A program made the translations under genes and the position numbers. Positions 43,044 through 52,183 of a stretch of DNA of 64,000 nucleotides are shown here, piece after piece. How positions within the stretch are numbered: the stretch's first letter is position 1; each line of letters opens with the position of its first letter. Below the pieces are notes generated by a model that saw only the letters and a list, made by a program, of their open reading frames with translations, was not told the origin of the DNA and ran no database searches. The stretch comes from JAGOME01 sp039812375. GTDB taxonomy: Bacteria > Actinomycetota > Actinomycetes > Actinomycetales > Dermatophilaceae. The stretch is taken from NCBI GenBank assembly GCA_039812375.1, contig JBDIAO010000004.1, positions 9,444 through 73,443 of the forward strand, given 5' to 3'.

Positions 43044-44381
43044 ATGACCGAGTGGCTCTTCGTCCTCGCCGGGGTGCTGCTCACACTCGGCACCGCGGTC
43101 TTCGTCGCCGCAGAGTTCTCGCTGGTCTCCCTCGACCGGCCGTCCGTGGAACAAGCCGTGGCCCGGGGCGAGCCGGGGGCGCAGTCGGTGCTGACCTCGC
43201 TGCGGAGCCTGTCGACGCAGCTGTCCGGCGCACAGGTGGGGATCACCGTCACCACGCTGGCCCTCGGCTTCCTCACCACGCCGGCGCTGACCCGCCTGCT
43301 CACCGGTCCGGTCGCTGCGCTTCGGATCTTCGACCAGGTGGCTGCGAGCGTTGCCTCGGTGCTCGCCTTGGTCCTGGCGACTGTCTTCTCGATGATCGTC
43401 GGGGAGCTGGTCCCCCAGTTCCTCGGCTTCTCCGCACCGTTAGCGACAGCGAAGGTCGTCGCTGGACCGGTCCGCTGGTTCACCGCTGCCACCCGTCCGC
43501 TCATCGTCGTCCTCAACGGCTCGGCGAACACCTTCCTGCGTGGGGTCGGGGTCGAGCCGCAGGAGGAGTTGTCCGCGGCCAGGGCCCCGGCCGAGCTCGC
43601 GGCGCTGGTGCGCACCAGCGCCGCCGCCGGCACGCTGCCGGCCTCGACCGCGCGTCTGCTCACCGCCTCGATCGGCTTTGGTGAGCAGACCGCGGCCGAC
43701 GTGATGACCCCTCGCTCCCGGGCGACTGGTGTGGACCGCACCGCCAGCGCCGCAGACGTCCTCGCCCTCGCGCGCGCGAGCGGGCACTCGCGATTCCCCG
43801 TCCTGGGGGAGGACTGGGATGACATCGACGGCATCGTGCACGTCAAGCAGGCCATCGCCGTTCCGCACGAGCGGCGGCCCGACGTGCCCGTCTCGGCGCT
43901 GATGACCCCACCGGTCCTGGTCCCGGAGACGATCCGGCTCGACCCGCTGCTCCTGCAACTGCGCGCCGCCGGATACCAACTGGCTGTCGTCGTCGACGAA
44001 TACGGCGGCACTTCAGGGGTGGTCACCTTCGAGGACGTCGTCGAAGAGATCATCGGTGAGGTCAGTGACGAGCACGACCGCGGACAGAGCACTGGTCGGC
44101 GCCTGGCCGACGGGTCCTGGACCGTCCCCGGCATGTGGCGCCCCGACGAGGTCCGCGCCCGGGTGGGGGCGCCCATGGCCGACGGGGCGGCATACGAGAC
44201 TGCCGGGGGCTGGCTCATGGATGCACTCGGGCGAGTCCCGACAGCCGGTGACGAGGTGTCCCGAGACGGCTGGGTCTACCGGGTGCAGGCGATGGAGGGC
44301 CGACGGGTCGACCGACTCCGGATTCGGCCGCTGCCCGCCGATGGTGACGCCCGGACCGCTGCCCCTGGGGGACGGTCATGA
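43044..44381 (+). CDS. Hemolysin family protein: CNNM/DUF21 membrane domain, CBS pair, CorC domain
   Basis: The 445-residue product has DUF21 (about 1-190, four hydrophobic segments, ending SLRSLSTQLSGAQVGITVTTLALGFLT in the early part), a pair of CBS motifs (about 210-335, ADVMTPRSRATGVDR ... LQLAVVVDEYGGTSGVVTFEDVVEEIIGEVSDEHD) and the C-terminal CorC_HlyC transporter-associated domain. Family members are linked to magnesium or other divalent cation efflux. ATG 43044. The next gene encodes a shorter paralogue. Confidence 0.93.
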   Translation: MTEWLFVLAGVLLTLGTAVFVAAEFSLVSLDRPSVEQAVARGEPGAQSVLTSLRSLSTQLSGAQVGITVTTLALGFLTTPALTRLLTGPVAALRIFDQVAASVASVLALVLATVFSMIVGELVPQFLGFSAPLATAKVVAGPVRWFTAATRPLIVVLNGSANTFLRGVGVEPQEELSAARAPAELAALVRTSAAAGTLPASTARLLTASIGFGEQTAADVMTPRSRATGVDRTASAADVLALARASGHSRFPVLGEDWDDIDGIVHVKQAIAVPHERRPDVPVSALMTPPVLVPETIRLDPLLLQLRAAGYQLAVVVDEYGGTSGVVTFEDVVEEIIGEVSDEHDRGQSTGRRLADGSWTVPGMWRPDEVRARVGAPMADGAAYETAGGWLMDALGRVPTAGDEVSRDGWVYRVQAMEGRRVDRLRIRPLPADGDARTAAPGGRS

Positions 44382-44410
44382 GCCGGGGGCAGCCATGAGC
44401 CGGGGGCGGC
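44377..44410 (+). repeat. 17-bp tandem duplication at the junction of the two CNNM genes
   Basis: CATGAGCCGGGGGCAGC (44377-44393) and CATGAGCCGGGGGCGGC (44394-44410) each contain an ATG overlapping or following the upstream stop, but both lead to quick stops; the real start is ATG 44412. Confidence 0.85.
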
Positions 44411-44411
44411 G

Positions 44412-45446
44412 ATGAACGGCCTGGCGCTGGTGATCACCGTCGTGCTGCTTCTGGCGAACGCCTTTTTCGTCGGGGCCGAGTTCGCGGCGATGGCTGCGCG
44501 CCGCAGCCAGTTGGAGCCTCTCGCCGAACGCAGTGCCCGGGCCCGCACGGTTCTGCACGCCTTGGAGAACATGGGCATCGTCCTGACCACCGCCCAGGTA
44601 GGTATCACGGTCTGCTCGGTCCTGCTCGGGGCCATCTCGGAGGTGGCCCTGCACCATGCGTTCGTCCCGGTCGTGGCCCGGCTGGGGTTGCCTGCGGGGG
44701 CCGCAGACGCGGCAGCGCTCGTCATCGCGCTGCTGGTGATCGTCGCCTTGCACGTGGTCGTCGGCGAGATGATCCCCAAGAACCTCGCCATCGCCGGGCC
44801 CGACCGGGCGGCGCTTGTCCTGGTGCCGCCGCTGTTCGCCCTGGCCACCGTGGCCCGCCCGGTCATCGCGGTTATGGCGTCCATCGCCAAGGCCATCGTC
44901 CGCGCCATGGGAGTGCAGCCCCGCGATGCGGCCGCGAGCGAGATCACGCCGGCGGAGATGGCCCACATCGTCGAAGAGTCGCACCGGGAAGGCCTGGTCG
45001 AGGCGGGCCAGTTCGGGCGGATCGGGGCCGCTTTGGAGTTCAGCGACAAGGACGCCGTCGATGTCGCGGTCGCGCTCGCTGACCTGGTCACCGTGAGAGT
45101 CGGTGTCACTCCTGCGGAGGTCGAGCATCTCGTCGCCAGGCACGGGTACTCCCGCTACCCGGTCCAGGCCGGTGACGGGGCCCTGGCTGGCTACCTGCAC
45201 GTCAAGGACAGCATCTTGGCCTCGGTCGGCGAGCGGGCGCAGCCAGTGCCCACCAAACGGGTCCGCACGATGACGACGGTGCGGCCCACCGACTCGGTGG
45301 AGGAGGTCCTGGCGGCGATGCAGACCGGCGGTTCCCATCTGGCGCGGGTGGTCGCAGACGACGGTGAGGTCACCGGGGTCGTCTTCCTCGAAGACGTCAT
45401 CGAGGAGCTCGTCGGCGAAGTGTCCGACGCCTCCCAGCGCGACTGA
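44412..45446 (+). CDS. Hemolysin family protein: CNNM/DUF21 domain with CBS pair, no CorC domain
   Basis: The 344-residue product has the same architecture as its upstream neighbour (VITVVLLLANAFFVGAEFAAMAARRSQLEPLAERS; MIPKNLAIAGPDRAA; GVVFLEDVIEELVGEVSDASQRD) but ends right after the second CBS motif. The pair probably forms a heteromeric divalent cation transporter. The two genes are 30 bases apart. GGGGGCGGC serves as a weak ribosome-binding region. Confidence 0.92.
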   Translation: MNGLALVITVVLLLANAFFVGAEFAAMAARRSQLEPLAERSARARTVLHALENMGIVLTTAQVGITVCSVLLGAISEVALHHAFVPVVARLGLPAGAADAAALVIALLVIVALHVVVGEMIPKNLAIAGPDRAALVLVPPLFALATVARPVIAVMASIAKAIVRAMGVQPRDAAASEITPAEMAHIVEESHREGLVEAGQFGRIGAALEFSDKDAVDVAVALADLVTVRVGVTPAEVEHLVARHGYSRYPVQAGDGALAGYLHVKDSILASVGERAQPVPTKRVRTMTTVRPTDSVEEVLAAMQTGGSHLARVVADDGEVTGVVFLEDVIEELVGEVSDASQRD

Positions 45447-45492
45447 GCCCGCCGCTCGGGAGCAGCGCGCCCAGAGAGCTCAAGAGGCCAGA

Positions 45493-45537
45493 GAGCTCGT
45501 GCGCGACAGAGGGCTCGTGCGCGACAGAGGGCTCGTG
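45493..45537. repeat. 18-bp tandem repeat in a leader region
   Basis: GAGCTCGTGCGCGACAGA (45493-45510), GGGCTCGTGCGCGACAGA (45511-45528) and a 9-base partial copy lie in the 216-base gap before the aminotransferase-like gene. No regulator can be named. Confidence 0.85.
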
Positions 45538-45662
45538 AGGTTCATCCTGCCGGCGCTACCGCGCTGGGCGTATCCAGCAGGAAGGATCGGCTGACGCACC
45601 ATGATGGTGTGGAGTTCACCCTCTTCGCGCCACCGAACGACCGTCAAAGGATGCGCCGACAC

Positions 45663-46799
45663 ATGTCCGTAGAACCTCACATGTCCGTGGAACCTCCCCG
45701 ACTCGTCCCGGCCGCGATGGCCACGGTCTCCGACCCCGTCACGACGCCGCCGGTCACGGAGCTGTCCGTGGCGCAGGCCCAGCGGGAGTTCACCCCCGAG
45801 GGGGTCTACCTCAACACTGCCGCGCTCGCGCTACCCCCACGGGGCACGGTGGAGGCGGTCCGCGCCGCCCTGGCCGACTGGCAGGTTGGCGCAGCCGCTC
45901 CGGCGCAATACGACTCGTTCGTCGGCGAGTCACGCACGCTCTACGCCGGGCTCGTCGGGGTCGAACCATCCACGGTCAGCATCGGGAGTAATACCAGTGG
46001 GCTCGTGGGCTTGATCGCCGCCTCGCTCCCCGATGGTGTCGAAGTCCTGACGGTCCTCGGCGAGTTCACCAGCCTGCTCTTCCCCTTCCTCGCCCAGAGC
46101 CACCGGGGGGTCACCGTTCGGGAGGTCCCCCTGGACGAGCTCGTCTCGTCCATCACCGATCGGACCCACCTCGTGGCCGTGTCGGCGGCGCAGTCCTCGA
46201 CCGGTCAGTTGGCGGACCTCGACGGGCTCGCGGATGCCGTCGAAGCAGGAACGAAGGTTCTGCTCGATCTGACCCAGGCTGCGGGATGGCTCCCCGTTGA
46301 CGCGAGCCGCTACACCTGGACCGTGGCCAGCGGATACAAGTTCCTCCTCGCTCCGCGGGGAACGGCCTTCGCGACGAGCACGGGCAGCGTGGCCCAGGAG
46401 GTCGTCGCGCACAGCGCCGGCTGGTATGCCGGGGCGGATGTGTGGACGAGCATCTACGGCAGCCCACTGCGGCTGGCCCTGGACGCGCGCCGGCTCGACA
46501 CCTCACCCGCGTGGTACTCGTGGGTGGGGCAGGCGGTTTCGCTCCGGCTCCTCACCGATGTCGGGGTGAAAGACCTCCACCGGCACGCCACGAGCCTGGC
46601 GGCGAAGGTGGAGACGGCGCTGGGTCTTCCCCTCTCCGGGTCGGCGATCATCGCCCTCGACACGACCCCCGAGGTGTCCGCTCGGATCCGGGAGCGAGGG
46701 ATCGTCTCGAGCCAGCGGGCCGGACGCACCCGCGTCTCCTTCCACATCCACAACACGCTCGACGACGCAGACGCCCTCCTGGACGCACTTGGGGGGTAA
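45663..46799 (+). CDS. PLP-dependent aminotransferase class V fold protein
   Basis: The 378-residue product shows the class V plan: GVYLNTAALALPP at the start, GSNTSGLVGLIAASLPDG (phosphate loop), LLDLTQAAGWLPVDASRYTWTVASGYKFLLAPRG with the PLP lysine in SGYKFL, and RTRVSFHIHNTLDDADALLDAL. It may be a cysteine desulfurase-like or kynureninase-like enzyme; no cysteine active-site loop is visible. The start region is duplicated: MSVEPHMSVEPP (ATG 45663 and 45681) and a later ATG 45717. ATG 45663 has AAGGA 9-10 bases upstream. Confidence 0.87.
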   Translation: MSVEPHMSVEPPRLVPAAMATVSDPVTTPPVTELSVAQAQREFTPEGVYLNTAALALPPRGTVEAVRAALADWQVGAAAPAQYDSFVGESRTLYAGLVGVEPSTVSIGSNTSGLVGLIAASLPDGVEVLTVLGEFTSLLFPFLAQSHRGVTVREVPLDELVSSITDRTHLVAVSAAQSSTGQLADLDGLADAVEAGTKVLLDLTQAAGWLPVDASRYTWTVASGYKFLLAPRGTAFATSTGSVAQEVVAHSAGWYAGADVWTSIYGSPLRLALDARRLDTSPAWYSWVGQAVSLRLLTDVGVKDLHRHATSLAAKVETALGLPLSGSAIIALDTTPEVSARIRERGIVSSQRAGRTRVSFHIHNTLDDADALLDALGG

Positions 46800-46861
46800 G
46801 GCCCCAGGCGGCAGGCCCGCGCACTCGTCGCCGCGACAGCCAGTCGCGGTGACAGCGTCTT

Positions 46862-47644
46862 TCAGGCCAGAGCCTTGACCGCAGCGACGAGCGCGGTGAT
46901 CGCCAGGCCCGCGAGCACGACCTTGCGGAAGACCTCCGGTGACATCCCGTGGAAGACCTTGTCCCCGAGCCACCAGCCCACCGGCACCGCGAGGATGCCG
47001 CAGGCCGCCAGCAGGAGCGCACCTGGCGCAAGCGCCCCGACGACGAAGAACCCGAGCACCCCGACGACGTCCTGGACGAGGAAGATCGCCTGGAGAGTGG
47101 CCCGGAAGGTCCGTGGCGGCATTCCCATCGCCTGCATGGTCACGACCAGCGGGGGCCCGTTCATCCCGGTCGAGGTGAGCAAGGCCCCGCTGGTGACCCC
47201 GGTGACCCAGCGGGCCACCGGACCGGTCGGCAGACGCACCTGCGCGGCGAGCAGGACGACGAGGACGGCGAGCACGATCGCTATGACGAGGGTGAGCCGG
47301 GCGGTCGACAGGGCGGTGAGGGCGAGCAGGCCGAGCGGTATCCCGATCAGCCCGGTGAGGCTGAACAACCGGGCCGCCGGAACGTCGACGTAGCCGCGCT
47401 CCTTGACGAAACCCACCCCGGTGAGCAGCAGGCTGAGGACCGTCATCGCGACGACCGCGGTGGCCGGGTCGACGATGAGGGCGAGCAGTGGCACCGCGAC
47501 CAGGGCAGAGCCGAACCCGGTGACGGCCTGGGCCGTCGAGGCGAGGACGAAGATCCCGAATGCCGCCACGGCAGGCAGGAGCGTCACGGTGGTGAGCGTC
47601 TGGGTGGTGAGCATCTGGGCGGCGAGCATCTCGGTGGTGAGCAT
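46862..47644 (-). CDS. Sulfite exporter TauE/SafE family membrane permease
   Basis: The 260-residue product has about eight hydrophobic segments and TauE/SafE signatures (STAQAVTGFGSALVAVPLL near the N-terminus, SGALLTSTGMNGPPLVV in the middle). Family members move sulfur-containing or other organic anions. The N-terminus is encoded by 15-base repeats giving MLTTEMLAAQMLTTQTLTT; ATGs at 47644, 47629 and 47614 are all possible starts. GAAGG precedes 47644. Confidence 0.9.
   Translation of the reverse strand: MLTTEMLAAQMLTTQTLTTVTLLPAVAAFGIFVLASTAQAVTGFGSALVAVPLLALIVDPATAVVAMTVLSLLLTGVGFVKERGYVDVPAARLFSLTGLIGIPLGLLALTALSTARLTLVIAIVLAVLVVLLAAQVRLPTGPVARWVTGVTSGALLTSTGMNGPPLVVTMQAMGMPPRTFRATLQAIFLVQDVVGVLGFFVVGALAPGALLLAACGILAVPVGWWLGDKVFHGMSPEVFRKVVLAGLAITALVAAVKALA
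47582..47644 (-). repeat. 15-bp repeats carrying alternative start codons of the TauE gene
   Basis: GTGGTGAGCRTCTSG-type units (plus strand) repeat four times in phase with codons, each carrying CAT or a one-base variant, so up to three in-frame ATGs exist. Confidence 0.8.
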
Positions 47645-47862
47645 CTGGCCTTCGGTCGGTCGAGTCCGGGCACATCTTCGCCGATTCGGCGGCACCCGCC
47701 GTCGAGGTGTCCGACTGCGCCCAGAGCGACTGAGCCCGCCGTCCGGACACTGCCGGCCCACAGAGTCCACGAGGCCCAAAGGGCGCATGCGCGCGTGCGG
47801 TCCAGAGGGTCCAGGCCGGGCGCACAGGTGTCTGACAGTGCCGCGTCCTAGCGTCCGCCCAC

Positions 47863-48702
47863 ATGAGCACTCGTGAGGATTACCCTGCTGGCGTTCCCTG
47901 CTGGGCGGACAGTGGTCAACCTGACCCTGTCGCGGCTGCCGACTTCTATTCGAGCCTGTTCGGGTGGCAGTGCCACGACGAGATGCCGCCGGGCACGCAG
48001 GGACACTACTTCATGGCCCGGATCGGCGGGCGGGACGCGGTGGCACTGTCGTCGATCCCGCCGGGTGGACCGGCCCAAGCGGCCTGGAACACCTACATCC
48101 GGGTGGACTCTGCCGACGAGACGGCACAGCGCGTCAGCGACGCGGGCGGCACGGTCCTATCCGAGCCGTTCGACGTGTTCGACTCGGGCAGGATGGGGGT
48201 CTTCGCCGACCTGCAGGGTGCGGTCTTCTCGGTGTGGCAGGCCGGTCGGCACCGCGGGTCGGTGGCGGTGAATGAACACGGGGCGGTGAACTTCAACGAT
48301 CTCTACACCGACGACCTGGTCAGCGCGGCGGCCTTCTACGGTGCCGTGTTTGGGTGGTCGACCCTGGACATGGGGGACGGGTCGCCCTACTGGTGCCTGC
48401 CCGGATATGGCGACCACCTCGAGGAGCTCAGCCCCGGGGTGCGGCAGGGAATGAGGGAGATGGGGGTCGACGAACGCTTCCTCGACGTCGTCGCACGGAC
48501 TCTGCCGTATGCCGCGGGCCCGGCCCGTTGGGGCGTCACCTTCGGCGTCAACGACGCCGACGCCATTGCAGCCCGAACGGTCGAGCTCGGTGGGACGGTC
48601 GTCTCGGCTCCTCAGGACGCTCCGTGGGTGCGGCACACGCTGCTCGCCGACCCGGCCGGGGCGCTGTTCACCGCGAGCCAGTTCGTCCCGGAGAACCGGT
48701 AG
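47863..48702 (+). CDS. VOC family protein with two glyoxalase-like domains
   Basis: The 279-residue product has two VOC modules: residues ~10-125 (PCWADSGQPDPVAAADFYSSLFGWQ) and ~140-275 (GAVNFNDLYTDDLVSAAAFYGAVFGW, ending LADPAGALFTASQFVP). Such double VOC proteins resemble hydroxylase or glyoxalase relatives; the enzymatic role is unknown. ATG 47863 lacks an obvious Shine-Dalgarno sequence, suggesting a leaderless or weakly initiated mRNA. Confidence 0.9.
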   Translation: MSTREDYPAGVPCWADSGQPDPVAAADFYSSLFGWQCHDEMPPGTQGHYFMARIGGRDAVALSSIPPGGPAQAAWNTYIRVDSADETAQRVSDAGGTVLSEPFDVFDSGRMGVFADLQGAVFSVWQAGRHRGSVAVNEHGAVNFNDLYTDDLVSAAAFYGAVFGWSTLDMGDGSPYWCLPGYGDHLEELSPGVRQGMREMGVDERFLDVVARTLPYAAGPARWGVTFGVNDADAIAARTVELGGTVVSAPQDAPWVRHTLLADPAGALFTASQFVPENR

Positions 48703-48765
48703 TCGCGAGAACCAGTGGCTGACAAGCCGATACGGCGCCAGCAGCGGCGGGCCAGCCTGCTGCAT

Positions 48766-48840
48766 TGGTGCCCCCGGCAGGATTCGAACCTGCGCTCCCG
48801 CCTCCGGAGGGCGGTGCTCTATCCCCTGAGCTACGGGGGC
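48766..48840 (-). tRNA. tRNA-Arg (anticodon CCG)
   Basis: A complete cloverleaf on the minus strand: acceptor GCCCCCG/CGGGGGC, D arm with AGCTCAGGGGATAGAGC, anticodon stem CCGCC-CTCCGGA-GGCGG giving CCG, T arm GCAGG-TTCGAAT-CCTGC, discriminator A and an encoded CCA. It is head-to-head with argS, 141 bases apart. Confidence 0.96.
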
Positions 48841-48981
48841 CAGGTCGGCCGTGCGACCGAACATGACTGCCGAGGCAGGCTAGCAGGACATCGGCGGCGC
48901 CGTGGAATCGGTCCGAGGCGGTCCCGGCTCACGCCCTGGGCTCCGGCGGGGTCCGGGGTCGGCCGACCGTAGACTTCCCCA

Positions 48982-50625
48982 GTGACCCCCGACGAACTCT
49001 CCCAGGCGATCCGAGCCGCCCTGACTGCTGCAGTGGCCGACGGTGCCCTCGTCGTGGATGTCCCGCAGGAGGTCCGCGTCGAGCGGCCCAGGAACCGAGA
49101 GCACGGGGATTGGGCGGCTAACCTCGCCCTCCAACTCGCCAAAGCAGCCGGCATGCCTCCACGGGCGCTCGCCGAGATCCTCGCGGACCGGCTGCGCACC
49201 GTCGCCGGGATCGCGGCGGTCGACGTGGCCGGCCCGGGTTTCCTCAACCTCACCCTTGATGCGGCCAGCGCCGGCGAGCTGGCCCGCACGATCGTCGAGA
49301 CCGGTGCGGCATACGGCACCGGCGACAGCAACGCAGGTCGGGTGGTCAACCTCGAATACATCTCGGCCAACCCGACCGGCCCGCTGCACATCGGGCACAC
49401 CCGGTGGGCCGCTCTGGGCGATGCCATGGTCCGGTTGCTGCGAGCCACCGGGGCGCAGGTCACCGCCGAGTACTACATCAACGACTCCGGCGCCCAGATG
49501 GACAAGTTCGGCGCCTCTATCCTGGCCAAGCTGACCGGTTCCCCGGTTCCTGAGGGGGGCTACGACGGTGCGCACGTGGTCGCACTCGCCGAGGAGGTTG
49601 TCGCCGTTCGTCCGGACATTCTCGAGCTCCCGCGCTCCGAGGCGCTCGCCCTGGCTCGGGACCTGGGGTATGCCGCCCAGCTCGCGGCGATCCGGGCGAC
49701 CCTGACCGCGTTCCACGTCGAGATGGACGTTTGGTTCTCCGAGAACGCCCTGCACGCCCGGGGGGCGGTTGAGCAGGCGGTCACCCGGTTGCGCGCCCAG
49801 GGCCACGTTGACGACCGGGGCGGGGCAATCTGGTTGCGCACCACCGACTTCGGCGACGACAAGGACCGGGTCCTGATCCGGGCCAACGGGGTGCCGACGT
49901 ATTTCGCCGCCGATGCTGCCTACTACCTGTCGAAGAAGGACCGCGGGTTCGACGAGAAGATCTATCTCCTCGGTGCCGACCACCACGGCTACATCGGCAG
50001 GCTCAAGGCGATTGCCGCCTGCGCCGGCGACGACCCCGAGCACAACATCGAGGTCAAGATCGGCCAGTTGGTCAATATCGCCGGTGAGCGGATGGGCAAG
50101 CGGCGCGGCAACGCCCTCTACATGGATGAGCTCATCGAGTGGCTCGGGGTCGATGCCTTGCGCTACTCCCTGGCCCGCTACCCGGCAGACTCCCCACTGT
50201 CGCTGGACGGGGAGGAGCTGCGCCGGCAGACCAACGACAACCCGGTCTTCTATGTCCAGTACGCGCACGCACGCACCATCGGGGTTGCCCGGCTCGCCGC
50301 GGAGGATGGTGTGCGCCGCGAGGACGGCTTCGACCCCGCGCTGCTCGCCGACGCACACGAAGCCGCTCTGCTTGCGCTCCTGGCCGATTTTCCCCGGGTC
50401 GTCGCCCAGGCAGCTCAACTCCTCGAGCCCCACCGGGTGGCCCGCTATCTCGAGGACCTCGCCGGGTGTTTCCACAAGTGGTACGACACCTGCCGGGTTC
50501 GTCCGTATGCCGACGAGGAGGTCACCGACCTGCACCGAAGTCGGCTGTGGCTCAACGACGCGACGAGACAGGTTCTGGCCGCAGGCTTGGACCTGCTCGG
50601 GGTGTCCGCGCCGGAACGGATGTGA
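48982..50625 (+). CDS. argS: Arginyl-tRNA synthetase
   Basis: ArgS charges tRNA-Arg, including the one encoded beside it. The 547-residue product has the N-terminal additional domain, the HIGH motif in SANPTGPLHIGHTRWAALGDA, the KMSK-like region in GERMGKRRGNALYMDEL, and the DALRA-type anticodon-binding C-terminus ending LDLLGVSAPERM. GTG 48982 is the start. It begins the conserved argS-lysA-hom-thrC-thrB order. Confidence 0.96.
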   Translation: MTPDELSQAIRAALTAAVADGALVVDVPQEVRVERPRNREHGDWAANLALQLAKAAGMPPRALAEILADRLRTVAGIAAVDVAGPGFLNLTLDAASAGELARTIVETGAAYGTGDSNAGRVVNLEYISANPTGPLHIGHTRWAALGDAMVRLLRATGAQVTAEYYINDSGAQMDKFGASILAKLTGSPVPEGGYDGAHVVALAEEVVAVRPDILELPRSEALALARDLGYAAQLAAIRATLTAFHVEMDVWFSENALHARGAVEQAVTRLRAQGHVDDRGGAIWLRTTDFGDDKDRVLIRANGVPTYFAADAAYYLSKKDRGFDEKIYLLGADHHGYIGRLKAIAACAGDDPEHNIEVKIGQLVNIAGERMGKRRGNALYMDELIEWLGVDALRYSLARYPADSPLSLDGEELRRQTNDNPVFYVQYAHARTIGVARLAAEDGVRREDGFDPALLADAHEAALLALLADFPRVVAQAAQLLEPHRVARYLEDLAGCFHKWYDTCRVRPYADEEVTDLHRSRLWLNDATRQVLAAGLDLLGVSAPERM

Positions 50626-50670
50626 GCGCGTGCCGAACTGGGTCTCACCTGATGACGAGGGCGGTGTGCC

Positions 50671-52113
50671 GTGAGGGCGCATGAGGCCGGCGCGCTGCAC
50701 GCCGAAGGCTACGGCGGCCCCCCGATCTATCTGCCGTTTCCGCAGGACGTCATGGCGCTGCTGGCCCCGCTGTGGCCGCAGTCGGTCCGCCGCCGCCTGG
50801 ACGGAGCCCTCGAGGTGGCCGGCGTCGACGTTCGTGACGTGGCCCGCGAACACGGCACCGCGGCATACATCCTCGACGAGGACGACTTCCGGAGCCGGGC
50901 CCGGGCCTTCCGGGACGACTTCGCGAGGCACTTCGACGCGCTCGGCGGGCGCGCCGACGTCTACTACGCCGGCAAGGCGTTCCTGTGCAGCGCGGTCGCT
51001 CGCTGGGTCATGCAGGAGGGGCTGTGCCTGGATGTGTGCACCGGCGGCGAGCTCGCTGTCGCGCAGCGGGTCGGCTTCCCCGGTGAGCGGATCGGTCTGC
51101 ACGGCAACAACAAGAGCCGCGCCGAGTTGACTCAGGCGTTGAGCTACGGGCTCGGGCGCATCGTGGTGGACTCATTCACGGAGATCGACCGGATCATCGA
51201 CATCGCCACCGAGCTCGGGGTCCGCGCGCCGGTCATGCTCCGGGTCACCGTCGGGGTCGAGGCGCACACCCACGAGTTCATCGCCACCGGGCACGAGGAC
51301 CAGAAGTTCGGGTTTGCCCTGGCCACCGGTGAGGCCTTCGAGGCCGCCCGCCGAGTCCTCGCCGCCCCGGCGGTGCTCGACCTGCGCGGTCTGCACAGTC
51401 ACATCGGCAGCCAGATCTTCGACACCGGAGGCTTCGAGCTGTCCGCCCGCCGGCTCATCCAGCTGCACGCCGACATTGCCAGGGAACTGGGCCATGACTG
51501 CCCGGAGATCGACTTCGGCGGCGGTTTCGGCATCGCCTACACCTCTCAGCACACGCCCCTGACCCCGGGTGTTCTCGGCGAACATCTGGCCGACATCGTC
51601 GCCCGGGAGTTCAAGGCCATCGGCGACGGTGACCTCAGCGTGCTCCCGCACGTCTCGATCGAACCGGGGCGGGCGATCGCCGGTCCGAGCACCTTCACCC
51701 TCTACGAGGTCGGCACAGTCAAGGTGGTCGACCTCGGCGACGGGCACACCCGCACTTACGTCTCCGTGGACGGAGGGATGAGCGACAACATCCGCCCGGC
51801 GCTGTATGAAGCGGACTACTCGTGCACCCTGGCCAACCGGTCCTCCGATGCCCCGCCGGTTCTCGCCCGGGTCGTCGGCAGGCACTGCGAGACTGGCGAC
51901 ATCGTCGTCCTCGACGAGTGGCTACCCGCTGACACCACCGCCGGGGACCTGATCGCGGTGCCCGGGACCGGGGCCTACTGCCGAAGCCTGTCGAGTCAGT
52001 ACAACCACACCCCCCGCCCACCGGTGCTCGCCGTGCGCGACGGGGTGGCCCGGGTCGTCGTCCGCCGTGAGACGATCGAGGATCTGCTCGCCCTCGACGT
52101 CCTCGACGAGTGA
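50671..52113 (+). CDS. lysA: Diaminopimelate decarboxylase
   Basis: LysA makes lysine from meso-diaminopimelate. The 480-residue product shows the PLP lysine in YYAGKAFL (Lys102), the GGELAVAQ and HGNNKS motifs, GGGFGIAY, SIEPGRAI and the second-subunit cysteine in RHCETGDIV. GTG 50671 is the start; an ATG six codons before would need a different frame. It lies 45 bases after argS. Confidence 0.96.
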   Translation: MRAHEAGALHAEGYGGPPIYLPFPQDVMALLAPLWPQSVRRRLDGALEVAGVDVRDVAREHGTAAYILDEDDFRSRARAFRDDFARHFDALGGRADVYYAGKAFLCSAVARWVMQEGLCLDVCTGGELAVAQRVGFPGERIGLHGNNKSRAELTQALSYGLGRIVVDSFTEIDRIIDIATELGVRAPVMLRVTVGVEAHTHEFIATGHEDQKFGFALATGEAFEAARRVLAAPAVLDLRGLHSHIGSQIFDTGGFELSARRLIQLHADIARELGHDCPEIDFGGGFGIAYTSQHTPLTPGVLGEHLADIVAREFKAIGDGDLSVLPHVSIEPGRAIAGPSTFTLYEVGTVKVVDLGDGHTRTYVSVDGGMSDNIRPALYEADYSCTLANRSSDAPPVLARVVGRHCETGDIVVLDEWLPADTTAGDLIAVPGTGAYCRSLSSQYNHTPRPPVLAVRDGVARVVVRRETIEDLLALDVLDE

Positions 52114-52183
52114 GCCCCGGGACGTTCAGACTTCATGTCCAGTCCAGTGAACGCCGACCAGTAGACCCCGACGAGAAGGACCG

